From the NCBI RefSeq assembly GCF_028737205.1, contig NZ_JAQZAL010000004.1, positions 229,472 through 293,471 on the forward strand: a DNA stretch of 64,000 nt. Direction: 5' to 3'. This DNA is from Actinomycetospora lutea. GTDB taxonomy: Bacteria; Actinomycetota; Actinomycetes; Mycobacteriales; Pseudonocardiaceae. The translations under genes and the position numbers were made by a program. Below, piece by piece: positions 56,970-64,000 of this stretch. Within the stretch, counting starts at the first letter, position 1. Each line of letters starts with the position of its first letter. The notes under the pieces were generated by a model. That model was given only the letters and a program-made list of their open reading frames with translations, had not been told where the DNA came from and searched no databases.

Positions 56970-58777
56970 GCCGCCGCTCCGTCGGTTGCCGAACACGGGA
57001 CGTCTCCGGACGCGGCGAGCTGGGCGGCGGTGTACTCCGCGCGCCATCGCTGGCGTTCGGCGATCGCGGCCAGGAGCAGCACCGGGCGTCCCGGCACGTC
57101 CGGATCGTTCGGCCGGGTCGGCTCCCAGCGCACCGCGGGGTCGCCGGTCGTGGTCCGGGCCGTCGGGGTGATCCCGACGTCGGCGAGCAGTTGCCGAACG
57201 AACGCGGTCCGGTCGGCTCGGTGATCGTCGAGGGTCTTGCCCGACCACTTCCGCGAGACGAGGACCCGACGCCCACCGAGCCCGAGCGTCTCCGCGCGGT
57301 GCGCCTTGCCGCGACAGACACCGGGCGTCGTGCGGGCGCCGGCACCCTTCGGGGTCACGCCGTAGAGCAGCCACACCGCGCAGCGCGGCGAACACGGCGT
57401 CTGCGCCAGCTCGGCATGCAGCCGGCGGGCGTGGGCGCGCTGACGGTCGCTCACCGGCCGCGCCTGCTCGTCCTGCTCCTCGCCCTTGGCAGCCGCGGTC
57501 AGCCCGGCGGCATGGCTGACACTCTTCGTCAGGTACTTGGTCAGGTAGCCGATGTGGCGACCGGCGTCCTCGGTGCCGCCGAGGATGCCCTTCACGTGCA
57601 CCTGCTCCCCGAACCGCACGACGTGCGCGGGCTCGGTGACGGCGTCGCAGGCGTCGTCCCAGGAGGGTAGGGCTGTCCCCGTGTCGGGGTCGGTGAACAC
57701 CCGCCGGACTGCGTCCCACCGGGGCGGGTTGTCGGCGGTGTAGACGGTCTGGTCGTGGGCGGGCCACCAGACCTGGTGATAGGTCGCCTCGGTGATCGCG
57801 CGCAGGTCGGCGCGGGAGATCGAGCCCCGGACGGCGGCGTGGAAGTGCGGAGCGCCCCGGCGCTGCGGTTCGACGGTTCCGAAGTACTGGACCTCCCATC
57901 CGACGCAGCGCCGGGTGTTCTGCCACAGCCGGTCGAGCAGGGCCGCGAAGTGCACCGCGTCGCGGGCCGCACGCCGATAGTCGTAGCTCGCCGGGTCGAC
58001 CGGCGTCCCGTCCTCGCGGACCCGGCCGTAGCTGCCCAGCGTCCACGTGACGAACGTCGAGGGCCGGTAGCGCCCGGCGCCGAAGGTCTGACCGACGGTG
58101 CGGTCCTCCACCGGCCGCCGAGGAAGGTTCGGGGCGTCCTGACGTCGTCGGGTGGACCGCTTGCGGGGTGCCCGCTCAGGCGGATCGAGAGGAGCCAGCC
58201 GGCCGCGGACCCCGAGCGCCCGCAACTGCTCGTCGAGGTCGTCGACCTGCTCCGCCAGCTCCTCGGCCGTCTCGTCGTCGCCGCGTTCCCGAGCCGCGCG
58301 GTAGGCCACCACGAGATCGGCCCGAGCGCCGACGATCTTCTTCTCCTCGTCGGTCGGCTCGCGCGGGGACAGGTCGGGCTCCTCGTCGAGGTGCCAGCCC
58401 TCGCGGCACTGAGCCATCCGCAGGGTTCGGGCCTTCACCGCGCACGGGCCGCAGACGTCCTCCCGCGTCGACCCGCACGCCACGGGCACGACTTCGGTGC
58501 GCCCGGTCTCGATGTCGATCCGGCGCAGTGCCACCGGGCGGATGCAGACGCCGTGCTCAGCGGCCATCGCCCGGGCCACGTCGGCGGCCATCGGGAGCAC
58601 CGCACGCTCCTGACGCGTCCGGCGTTCGGCCTGCTGCTCACCGACGTTTGCGCCTCCGTCGGCGACGGGCAAGCCCGTTGTCACGTCCGTTGGTTCACCC
58701 AACGTGCTCTCGGGCCAGGTCTCGCCGTTCTTGCCGTCCCGCCGGTGTGCGGCGAGGCCGCCCCTCATCTCACTCAT
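56966..58777 (-). CDS. repSA: RepSA-like replication initiator (HUH endonuclease)
   Basis: 603 aa. The HUH metal motif is GAPHFHAAVRG (H311, H313), and the nicking tyrosine lies in HIGYLTKYLTKS (Y411 or Y415). A Cys group C108-C112 (VCGPCAV) with other cysteines in the N-terminal half may bind zinc. RepSA proteins start rolling-circle replication of the excised circle. ATG 58777 overlaps the tra stop by 4 nt. Confidence 0.92.
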   Translation of the reverse strand: MSEMRGGLAAHRRDGKNGETWPESTLGEPTDVTTGLPVADGGANVGEQQAERRTRQERAVLPMAADVARAMAAEHGVCIRPVALRRIDIETGRTEVVPVACGSTREDVCGPCAVKARTLRMAQCREGWHLDEEPDLSPREPTDEEKKIVGARADLVVAYRAARERGDDETAEELAEQVDDLDEQLRALGVRGRLAPLDPPERAPRKRSTRRRQDAPNLPRRPVEDRTVGQTFGAGRYRPSTFVTWTLGSYGRVREDGTPVDPASYDYRRAARDAVHFAALLDRLWQNTRRCVGWEVQYFGTVEPQRRGAPHFHAAVRGSISRADLRAITEATYHQVWWPAHDQTVYTADNPPRWDAVRRVFTDPDTGTALPSWDDACDAVTEPAHVVRFGEQVHVKGILGGTEDAGRHIGYLTKYLTKSVSHAAGLTAAAKGEEQDEQARPVSDRQRAHARRLHAELAQTPCSPRCAVWLLYGVTPKGAGARTTPGVCRGKAHRAETLGLGGRRVLVSRKWSGKTLDDHRADRTAFVRQLLADVGITPTARTTTGDPAVRWEPTRPNDPDVPGRPVLLLAAIAERQRWRAEYTAAQLAASGDVPCSATDGAAA

Positions 58778-60324
58778 GACGAGTCCTCCTTCGACTCGCT
58801 GGCCTTCTTCGCCGCGCCCGTTCTCGCCTTCCTCCGCGGGGTGGGCTCGTCACGTTGGACCGGGATTACCGCCCCGATGTCCTCGCGGGTCGGGCTCGGG
58901 TACGTGCGGGCGAGCCAGCGCATCTGCTCGTCGTCCACGTAGACCGACCGGACCTTGGTCAGGGTCTGGTCCTCGTCGTCCACCACGTAGCCCATGCCCG
59001 GGGTCAGCGCGCTGATCTGGTCGCAGCGGGCGCCGCGATCACGGGCACCGTCCCCGAGGACCATCGCGACCTCGGTCTTCTCCGTCATCCGCAGCCCGAC
59101 GCGCGTGGTGAACAGCCCGCGCAGGTCGACGACCTCCTTGCGCGGGTCCTGCACGCACCCGACGACGGAGACGCCCGGGGCGCGGCCCTTGGTCAGCAGC
59201 TGCCCGAGCGCGGCCTGAGCACGGCTGCGCAGCCCGCGATCGGCGATGTAGGTGGTGAGGGAAGCCACCTCGTCGACGAGGACGACGTAGAACGGCTCGG
59301 CGGTCGTCGGCACGTGCTGCCGGGTCCGGGAGCGCAGTTCGCGGGTGCGCTGCGCGGTGAGCGCGGCCGCGGCCTCCAGACCGACGACGAGGTGTTCGTC
59401 GCTGTCGGCGGCCAGGAGGTGGAACAGCTCGGCGTACATGCCGAACTCCATGCCGCCCTTCGGGTCGATCCCGATGACGCGCACCAGGCCCTCGCGGATC
59501 GCCGGGGCGAGCGCGACCAGCAGGCCGGCGACCATCGACGACTTGCCCGAGCCGGAGGCGCCGGCCATCAGGACGTGCCGCCCGAGCAGCCGCAGCCGCC
59601 ACGGCGAGCCGTCCTCCCGGCGCCCGAGCGGGAGCGCTTCGAGGTCGACGGCGTGCGCCGAGCTCGGGGGCGCGGTCGGCTCCATCAGCGTGTCCGCGCA
59701 GATCACGCGCAGCCACACCCAGCCGCGTCGCCGATGGGCGAGCACCCGGACGTCGAGGGCCCGGAACTCGGAGCGCAGCTCGTCGGTCCGCTCCTCGAGG
59801 TCCTCCCTCGTCACGCCCGGGCAGAGCTGGACGGTCAGCAGATCGGCGTGCGGGCCGAGGCGGCACCACAGCAGCCGGGGCACGACGAGACGGGCGGAGG
59901 CGTCGCGTGCCTGGAGGCCGGCCGAGGCCATGAGGTCGGCGAAGCCACTCCGGTACCGGATGCGCCGGCCGAACCGGAACACCCGCGACGAGATCAGGCG
60001 ATCGAACGAGGCGCCGTGCGACCGCCACCACGTGACGCCGGCAGCCAGCGCGACCGCCGGGACCGCCAGGAAGCCGGCGATGCCCTGCGCGGCACCGAGG
60101 AGTACCGCCAGGGCGACGACGGCCCCGAGGATCGGCACGTAGGCCAGCAGCCAGATCGCCATCGCAGCGGCCCACACCGCCAGCAAAGCGAGGCGGAACA
60201 GACCGCGCCCGGCGGCGAGCCCGAGACGGCTGGAGAGGGAGTCGGGCTCCCGCACGATCGCCGTGCGCTGGACGTCGGCGCGACGTCGAATCGTCGAGCC
60301 GCGGAAGGGCTGGTGCGTGAACAT
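58774..60324 (-). CDS. traSA: TraSA/FtsK-SpoIIIE type DNA translocase
   Basis: 516 aa. Two helices near residues 40-65 and 67-95 anchor it, followed by an FtsK motor domain with Walker A GASGSGKSS (254-262) and Walker B YVVLVDEVAS. A Lys/Arg/Ala-rich C-terminal tail follows. AICEs use one such protein to move double-stranded DNA between mycelia. ATG 60324 is directly behind the stop of the upstream small gene. Confidence 0.94.
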   Translation of the reverse strand: MFTHQPFRGSTIRRRADVQRTAIVREPDSLSSRLGLAAGRGLFRLALLAVWAAAMAIWLLAYVPILGAVVALAVLLGAAQGIAGFLAVPAVALAAGVTWWRSHGASFDRLISSRVFRFGRRIRYRSGFADLMASAGLQARDASARLVVPRLLWCRLGPHADLLTVQLCPGVTREDLEERTDELRSEFRALDVRVLAHRRRGWVWLRVICADTLMEPTAPPSSAHAVDLEALPLGRREDGSPWRLRLLGRHVLMAGASGSGKSSMVAGLLVALAPAIREGLVRVIGIDPKGGMEFGMYAELFHLLAADSDEHLVVGLEAAAALTAQRTRELRSRTRQHVPTTAEPFYVVLVDEVASLTTYIADRGLRSRAQAALGQLLTKGRAPGVSVVGCVQDPRKEVVDLRGLFTTRVGLRMTEKTEVAMVLGDGARDRGARCDQISALTPGMGYVVDDEDQTLTKVRSVYVDDEQMRWLARTYPSPTREDIGAVIPVQRDEPTPRRKARTGAAKKASESKEDSS

Positions 60325-60546
60325 CTACGGCTCCTGTGGGGACGATCGACGGGTCCGCGGGGAACGAGCGGTACCGAGTACGGCCCGACGGGTGGCCGCA
60401 CGACGACGCAGCGGAGCGGCGTCGAACAGGGCGGCCTGATCGAGGTGGTCAGGGCACCGGCGAGGTGCGTTGCGGCGTCGCTCGATCCGCGCCCGGCAGA
60501 CCTCGCAGCGGTCGGACACGATCGGTTCCGCCTTCGGGGTGCTCAT
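60325..60546 (-). CDS. Small Cys-containing protein
   Basis: 73 aa. CEVCRARIERRRNAPRRCPD, followed by H, is a possible CxxC-x13-CxxH zinc site; the rest is Arg/Ala-rich. The ATG overlaps the WhiB-gene stop by 4 nt, and the stop is immediately followed by the traSA start, so it belongs to the transfer operon. Function unknown. Confidence 0.7.
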   Translation of the reverse strand: MSTPKAEPIVSDRCEVCRARIERRRNAPRRCPDHLDQAALFDAAPLRRRAATRRAVLGTARSPRTRRSSPQEP

Positions 60547-60953
60547 GCGACCGCACCTCCCGGGTCGGGCTCGCCGCGCTGCTCACGGGCGAGCCGGGTC
60601 CGCTCGGCGGGCGTCAAGCCGGCGACGACCCCGTGACGTCGCCCCGAGCGCTCCCAGCTCATGACGTCGTCCAGGCACGCCGCCTGGACGGGGCAGAACT
60701 CGCACACGGCGCGGCAGGTGGCGACCGCATCGGGATCGGAGGGCTCGGGGAAGAACAGGTCGTCGAGGCCGTCGCACGTGGCGTGCTGTCGCCAGGACGG
60801 CGGTCCGTCGCCGTCGAAGAGGACCCGGCGCAGCACGAGTCGGACGGTCGCCGGGTTGTGGAACTCGCGTCCCGGTCCGACGTCGCGTCGCAGGCGAGAG
60901 AGGACCGGTTCGGGCGTGTGAACTGGTTGCGGGGTCTGAGGTGGCGAACTCAT
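60543..60953 (-). CDS. WhiB-family iron-sulfur regulator on the element
   Basis: 136 aa. The four WhiB cysteines are C60 (ATCDGLDDLFFPE), C84, C87 and C93 (CRAVCEFCPVQAAC), binding a [4Fe-4S] cluster; C80 is an extra Cys. The canonical GVWGG turn is GVVAG, with the Trp lost, and is followed by LTPAERTRLAREQ. The first 45 residues are an extension. ATG 60953 with GGAAGG upstream; an upstream start adds 10 residues. Probably regulates or senses redox state for the element. Confidence 0.87.
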   Translation of the reverse strand: MSSPPQTPQPVHTPEPVLSRLRRDVGPGREFHNPATVRLVLRRVLFDGDGPPSWRQHATCDGLDDLFFPEPSDPDAVATCRAVCEFCPVQAACLDDVMSWERSGRRHGVVAGLTPAERTRLAREQRGEPDPGGAVA

Positions 60954-61110
60954 CGTCGTGCCTTCCGGGGTCGGGAGGCACACGACGGACCGGGACGGCG
61001 GGACCCGCGGTCACTACCGTGGGCGACGCGCTCCGGCACCGTCGTGTGCGGAGGGGCGAAGGCGCCGGGACGGGGAGAGGTTGGTCGCCAGGACCCGCCC
61101 CGGCGCCGAG

Positions 61111-61368
61111 TCAGACGGAGCCGCAGGCTCCGCGAACGGCGTGCTGCGCGGCGAGCAGCTCTGTGACCGCGGCGGCGAAGCACTCGGAGAGACGAATCAG
61201 CTCGCCGGAGTGCAGGAAGAGCGTCAGCCGGCTTCCGATGCGCTCGTCGACGTCGACCGTCACGCGGTCCTCGTCGGCGTGGACGGTGAACCCCATCCGC
61301 GCGTCGGGCCGAACGTGCACGCCGACCGTCATCGCGATCCCGGGCTCGGGCGACTCGACGCTGGCCAT
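61111..61368 (-). CDS. Hypothetical AICE protein
   Basis: 85 aa. Alternating beta-like sequence (AMTVGVHVRPDARMGFTVHA, then DEDRVTVDVDERIGSRLTLF) followed by a helix with Cys (IRLSECFAAAVTELLAAQHA). No family recognised. Its ATG shares one base with the stop codon of the Pra-like gene, so it is co-translated with it. The 157 nt behind it, before the WhiB gene, hold no gene. Confidence 0.65.
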   Translation of the reverse strand: MASVESPEPGIAMTVGVHVRPDARMGFTVHADEDRVTVDVDERIGSRLTLFLHSGELIRLSECFAAAVTELLAAQHAVRGACGSV

Positions 61369-61880
61369 TACGCGGCCTTCCCGTCGGTCGAGTCCTGAGC
61401 GCTGGAAGGCGTCGCACTCGCGCCCGACCCTCCAGAGCCGCGGGACGACGAGCGGGGAGTCGGCGCCCCCTGACCCGCCGGGGTCCGCATGCCGGTCGCG
61501 CGAAGCGTGTAACCGAGGCGCTTGTACTCGCCCTGGCCCTCCAGCTTCGGGGCAGCGGTCATGCCCTCGAACTCGATCGGCCGGACGACGATGCCCGGCG
61601 CGACCTCGATGCCGTCCGGAGGCACCGGCTGGTGCTCGGCCAGCACCGTCACCGAGACCGACTTGTCGGCCTCGCGCGTCGCCGACGGGTCCGAGACCGT
61701 CACGCGCCACATCCGCTTGCCGGTCTCCTCGTCGACCTGCTGACGGACGGGCCGGCCCTTCGCCCGGTCCTCGCGCGACTGGTACTCGGTCACCGCCGAG
61801 ACCTCGCCCATCATCAGCCCGCCCTGCGGGAACACCGTCTCGAACTCGACCGGGAACCTCTGCCCGTAAGGGACTGCCAT
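61368..61880 (-). CDS. pra: Pra-like activator of replication, integration and excision
   Basis: 170 aa. MAVPYGQRFPVEFETVFPQG, then TGKRMWRVTVSDPSATREAD, QPVPPDGIEVAPGIVVRPIE and FEGMTAAPKLEGQGEYKRLG resemble the Pra-type proteins encoded on Streptomyces AICEs, as I remember them. A Ser/Gly-rich tail ends it. GAGGAG lies 6 nt before ATG 61880. It is controlled from the palindrome pair at 61931-61965. Functional assignment is by pattern only. Confidence 0.65.
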   Translation of the reverse strand: MAVPYGQRFPVEFETVFPQGGLMMGEVSAVTEYQSREDRAKGRPVRQQVDEETGKRMWRVTVSDPSATREADKSVSVTVLAEHQPVPPDGIEVAPGIVVRPIEFEGMTAAPKLEGQGEYKRLGYTLRATGMRTPAGQGAPTPRSSSRGSGGSGASATPSSAQDSTDGKAA

Positions 61881-61930
61881 CACCATCTCCTCGTCACAGG
61901 GGCACGCGTGCCCAGGTACCGAGGAGAGTA

Positions 61931-61965
61931 CGCACTTAAAGTGCGGGTGCCGCACTAATAGTGCG
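61931..61965. promoter_or_regulatory. Paired 15-bp palindromic operators
   Basis: CGCACTTAAAGTGCG (61931-61945) and CGCACTAATAGTGCG (61951-61965) are perfect palindromes with centres 20 bp apart, two helix turns. They lie 50-85 nt upstream of the Pra-like gene and 21 nt beyond the 3' end of the XRE gene, where its promoter is expected. The hexamer AGTGCG/CGCACT recurs at 63498-63515. Confidence 0.75.
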
Positions 61966-61985
61966 GGTGCATTCGGGTGGTCTTG

Positions 61986-63182
61986 TCAGGTCACTCGCTG
62001 TGCCAGATCGCGAAGCTCCTGCGAGCCCGTGCGATCACTCTGGACGAGGTCGGCGACCAGCTCGCGGACACGGGCGTGGCTCTCGAACTGCTGCGGAGCG
62101 AGGTCGAGGCCCTGGCGCAGTGTCGCCACGACGGCGTCGGTCTGGCGAAGCTGGGCCTGCGCACGGGCGACGTCGATGAGGAGCCGGCCCTGCCGCTCAG
62201 GGGAGAGTCCGGAGGCGTCGACCGTCTCGGCGACCCGGAGCGCGCGACCGGCGTCGCCCAGCTCGACCGCCACCGCCACGTCGTGGAGAAGCACATTCGT
62301 CGGCCCGAACTCGGTTTCGTAGTCGTTCCGGTCCTCGCCCAGCTCGTCGGCCGCCGCCCGGGCCTCGTCGAGGTAGAGGTACGCCATGCGCGCATCGTTA
62401 AGCCGAGCCGAGGCCACCGCGAGCTGGAGTTTCAGGGCACCGCGCACAGCGATGGCGGGGGAGTCGCCGTCGGCGGCCCGCTCGTCGAGCGCGTGTGCTG
62501 CCGACTCCGCGGCGCGGATCGCCAGATCGAAGCGTCGCGCGACCTGGAAGACGATCGCGAGACGGAACGCGCCCTCGGCCATCAACAGCGGGTCGCCGGC
62601 CTTCTCCGCCGCGGTGATCGCGCGGTCGACGGCGACCCAGGCCGCGCCGGTCTCGCCGAGCTTGGAGAGCACGCCGGCCACCGCGAGGTACGACCGCGCC
62701 TTCGCGACGTTGACGACGATCTCGTCGTCGCCGGTGGCGTTCCGCGCCGAGCGCTCCAGCTCGGGGAGCAGATCGGTCAGGAGCGTCGCCAGCTCGTCGT
62801 ACTGCGACCCGTGGGCGTACTCCCACGCCTTGACCGCTTGCCGGTCGAGGTCCCGCACGTCGAACGGCCGCGTGCCGGCGAGCACCGCATGAAGCGCGTC
62901 GCTGGAGGAGAGCGCGAGGCTCAGGGCGCTCGCGGCCGGCTCGACGTCGGCCTGGACGACCTTCTGCTCCGGTGCCAGCTCGGCGACGGGAACCCCGAGC
63001 GCTTCCGCGAGCCGCTCGAGCACGCTCATCCGGTCGATGCGGCGAGCGCCGCGCTCGACCTGGCTGAGCCACGTCTCGGACCGGTCGAGCCGGCTGGCGA
63101 ACTCGGCCTGCGACAGCCCGAGCTTCTTGCGCAGGAACGCGACGCGCTGGCCGAAGGCCCGCTGATCGCTGGGCGTGCTCAC
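61986..63182 (-). CDS. XRE-family regulator with TPR-like sensor region
   Basis: 398 aa. Residues 10-65 form a Cro/C1-type HTH (LRKKLGLSQAEFASRLDRSE, TWLSQVERGARRIDRMSVLE). The rest is Ala-rich helical repeats compatible with TPRs, as in peptide- or ligand-sensing actinobacterial regulators. GTG 63182 overlaps the ABM gene stop (GTGA). It is the obvious candidate to bind the AGTGCG palindromes on both sides of this two-gene unit, and thus to set the element's maintenance or transfer state. Confidence 0.85.
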   Translation of the reverse strand: MSTPSDQRAFGQRVAFLRKKLGLSQAEFASRLDRSETWLSQVERGARRIDRMSVLERLAEALGVPVAELAPEQKVVQADVEPAASALSLALSSSDALHAVLAGTRPFDVRDLDRQAVKAWEYAHGSQYDELATLLTDLLPELERSARNATGDDEIVVNVAKARSYLAVAGVLSKLGETGAAWVAVDRAITAAEKAGDPLLMAEGAFRLAIVFQVARRFDLAIRAAESAAHALDERAADGDSPAIAVRGALKLQLAVASARLNDARMAYLYLDEARAAADELGEDRNDYETEFGPTNVLLHDVAVAVELGDAGRALRVAETVDASGLSPERQGRLLIDVARAQAQLRQTDAVVATLRQGLDLAPQQFESHARVRELVADLVQSDRTGSQELRDLAQRVT

Positions 63183-63487
63183 TTCGGCAGGTTCTTGCCG
63201 CCGATGGGCGTCAGGAACTCCACCCGGGTGTCGGCGATGTACTGCTCACGCTCGCTCAAGAAGCGCTTTGTGTGCGGCTGGCTCTCGTGCGCCTCGAACG
63301 CTTCACGGTCCTCATACATCTCGTAGAAGACCCGCGCCAGGGGAGCGTCTTCGACCGTGTGGACCGCGTAGAGGAGCGTACCCGGCTCCTGCTCCCGGAT
63401 GCCGGGTGCAGTCTCCGCCACGAGCTGGTCGAACCCCTGAGCCGCGTCCTCGTCCTTGAGGTCAAAGCGGACGGTCAAGCCAAACAT
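63179..63487 (-). CDS. ABM-fold (quinol monooxygenase-like) protein
   Basis: 102 aa. A dimeric alpha-beta barrel monooxygenase pattern: EPGTLLYAVHTVEDAPLARV and FYEMYEDREAFEAHESQPHT, then KRF. ATG 63487 has GGAGGATG upstream. It is directly upstream of, and overlaps, the XRE regulator, and its promoter carries the same operator half-sites. It might modify a small-molecule signal sensed by the regulator, which is speculation. Confidence 0.85.
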   Translation of the reverse strand: MFGLTVRFDLKDEDAAQGFDQLVAETAPGIREQEPGTLLYAVHTVEDAPLARVFYEMYEDREAFEAHESQPHTKRFLSEREQYIADTRVEFLTPIGGKNLPK

Positions 63488-63497
63488 GTCATCCTCC

Positions 63498-63515
63498 GAG
63501 TGCGGTGCCGCACTC
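63498..63515. promoter_or_regulatory. Operator-like palindrome before ABM-XRE pair
   Basis: GAGTGCGGTGCCGCACTC has 8-bp perfect arms. The half-sites AGTGCG and CGCACT are those of 61931-61965, and the stretch AGTGCGGGTGCCGCACT between the two palindromes there is matched with one base fewer. It begins 10 nt upstream of the ABM start, suggesting autoregulation. Confidence 0.65.
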
Positions 63516-63570
63516 AGAGTACTGGTCCGGAAGGCTCCGGTGCACTAGGGCGTCTCGGTCCGGTCCGTCA

Positions 63571-64000
63571 TTAGCTCCTACCTCCGAGATACCCCAGAGT
63601 CACGCCGGAGAACGCTTCATCAATTAATCCGTTGCGAACTCTATCTAAGCGCCAGGCGGCTGCACCGTTCAGAAGTCTCAAGCGAACGTTGGCATCTTGT
63701 CCTGTCAGAATAGCCTCGGACTCAGTACCGACCGCAAGCGAGCCTAGAGTTAGCGCGAAGCTGGCCACAGTTCTTGCAGTCGCTTCGTGGACCTCTGTTC
63801 CGTGCACGATCGAGTTTCGGTATCGTGCTAGTCTGGCAAGCATCAAGTCAAAGGTGTCGCTTAAGGAAGATAACACCTGGTTCCGGTCCGAGGGCTTCTC
63901 GGAGACCGGCGCGAGAACCCGGCGAAGAAGCCCAGCTTGTAAACTGGCTCTTCCGGATTTAGAGTGCAAGAGATCCACAGTGCAGCAGCGACCGGATGCG
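63571..64000 (-). CDS. Cargo protein, C-terminal part, HEPN-like motif; runs off window
   Basis: Open to the right edge; 143 residues are visible (a GTG at 63978 would give 135). DTFDLMLARLARYRNSIVHG contains RNSIVH, an Rx4H as in HEPN RNase domains, followed by TARTVASFALTLGSLAVGTE. Base composition is clearly lower in GC than in the rest of the window (roughly half), marking recent acquisition as AICE cargo. Apea-like HEPN proteins are often defence genes, but a full sequence is needed to classify this one. Confidence 0.6.
   Translation of the reverse strand, partial: ASGRCCTVDLLHSKSGRASLQAGLLRRVLAPVSEKPSDRNQVLSSLSDTFDLMLARLARYRNSIVHGTEVHEATARTVASFALTLGSLAVGTESEAILTGQDANVRLRLLNGAAAWRLDRVRNGLIDEAFSGVTLGYLGGRS

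Larger units (their letters stand above)
54331..64000. mobile_element. AICE (pSAM2/SLP1 type) at tRNA-Tyr, right end outside window
   Basis: Everything from the tRNA-Tyr 3' end to the window edge belongs to the element. It has tyrosine integrase and excisionase next to the tRNA, a RepSA-like replication initiator, a single FtsK/SpoIIIE-type transfer protein, a Pra-like activator, an XRE regulator and cargo, the set that defines actinomycete integrative and conjugative elements. The core att sequence is expected in the tRNA 3' half; no second copy of it is found before 64000, so the far boundary is not seen. Confidence 0.9.

Overview
The window is high-GC actinobacterial DNA. Many genes start with GTG, stop/start overlaps (ATGA, GTGA) are common, and leaderless TAnnnT-N6-8-GTG starts recur. 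BldC- and WhiB-type regulators and the gene order point to Pseudonocardiales (Pseudonocardia or Actinomycetospora-like), but genus is an inference.

1-5603: end of a cytochrome c maturation operon (ccdA-resB-ccsB), a MinD/ParA-like ATPase, a small membrane protein and a BldC-type regulator. 5808-13696: DUF4229 protein, menA, a secreted protein, a DUF998 membrane protein, a YCII/DGPF protein with its ECF42-type sigma factor (fused here to a degenerate tyrosine-recombinase-like region), and menD. 13832-20348: Mrp/Mnh Na+/H+ antiporter operon (A/B fused, C, D, E, F, G). 20372-40799: DUF3592 protein, menG, menJ (geranylgeranyl/menaquinone reductase) behind a Rex-like operator, complete nuoA-N for complex I, and a polyprenyl diphosphate synthase. 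This groups menaquinone head, tail, methylation and saturation genes with the enzyme that reduces menaquinone. 40841-54138: RarD transporter, korAB (2-oxoacid:ferredoxin oxidoreductase), enoyl-CoA hydratase, thioesterase, htpX, small enzymes, an NDH-2-like flavoprotein, a GAF-SpoIIE phosphatase, an excalibur-domain secreted protein, an acetyltransferase and yajQ. From memory, the order resembles M. tuberculosis Rv0526-Rv0566c and the S. coelicolor region from ubiE through nuo and korAB to htpX.

54247-54330 is tRNA-Tyr(GUA). From there to the right edge lies an actinomycete integrative and conjugative element (AICE) of the pSAM2/SLP1 type. Int, xis, a RepSA-like HUH initiator, a TraSA/FtsK translocase, a small Cys protein and a WhiB protein form one tightly coupled minus-strand operon. 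Behind it are a Pra-like activator gene, a paired-palindrome operator, an XRE-TPR regulator, an ABM-fold monooxygenase and a lower-GC cargo gene with a HEPN-like motif, cut by the window edge. A 3' scrap of a second, 94%-identical integrase with its catalytic Tyr changed to Ser sits between the tRNA and the live integrase, evidence of an earlier element at the same site. The distal att site is outside the window.

Main points for follow-up: the sigma-recombinase fusion, a NuoG that has lost all four N7 cluster cysteines, the Rex-like site before menJ-nuo, the AICE regulatory module and integrase scrap, and two small dispersed repeats.
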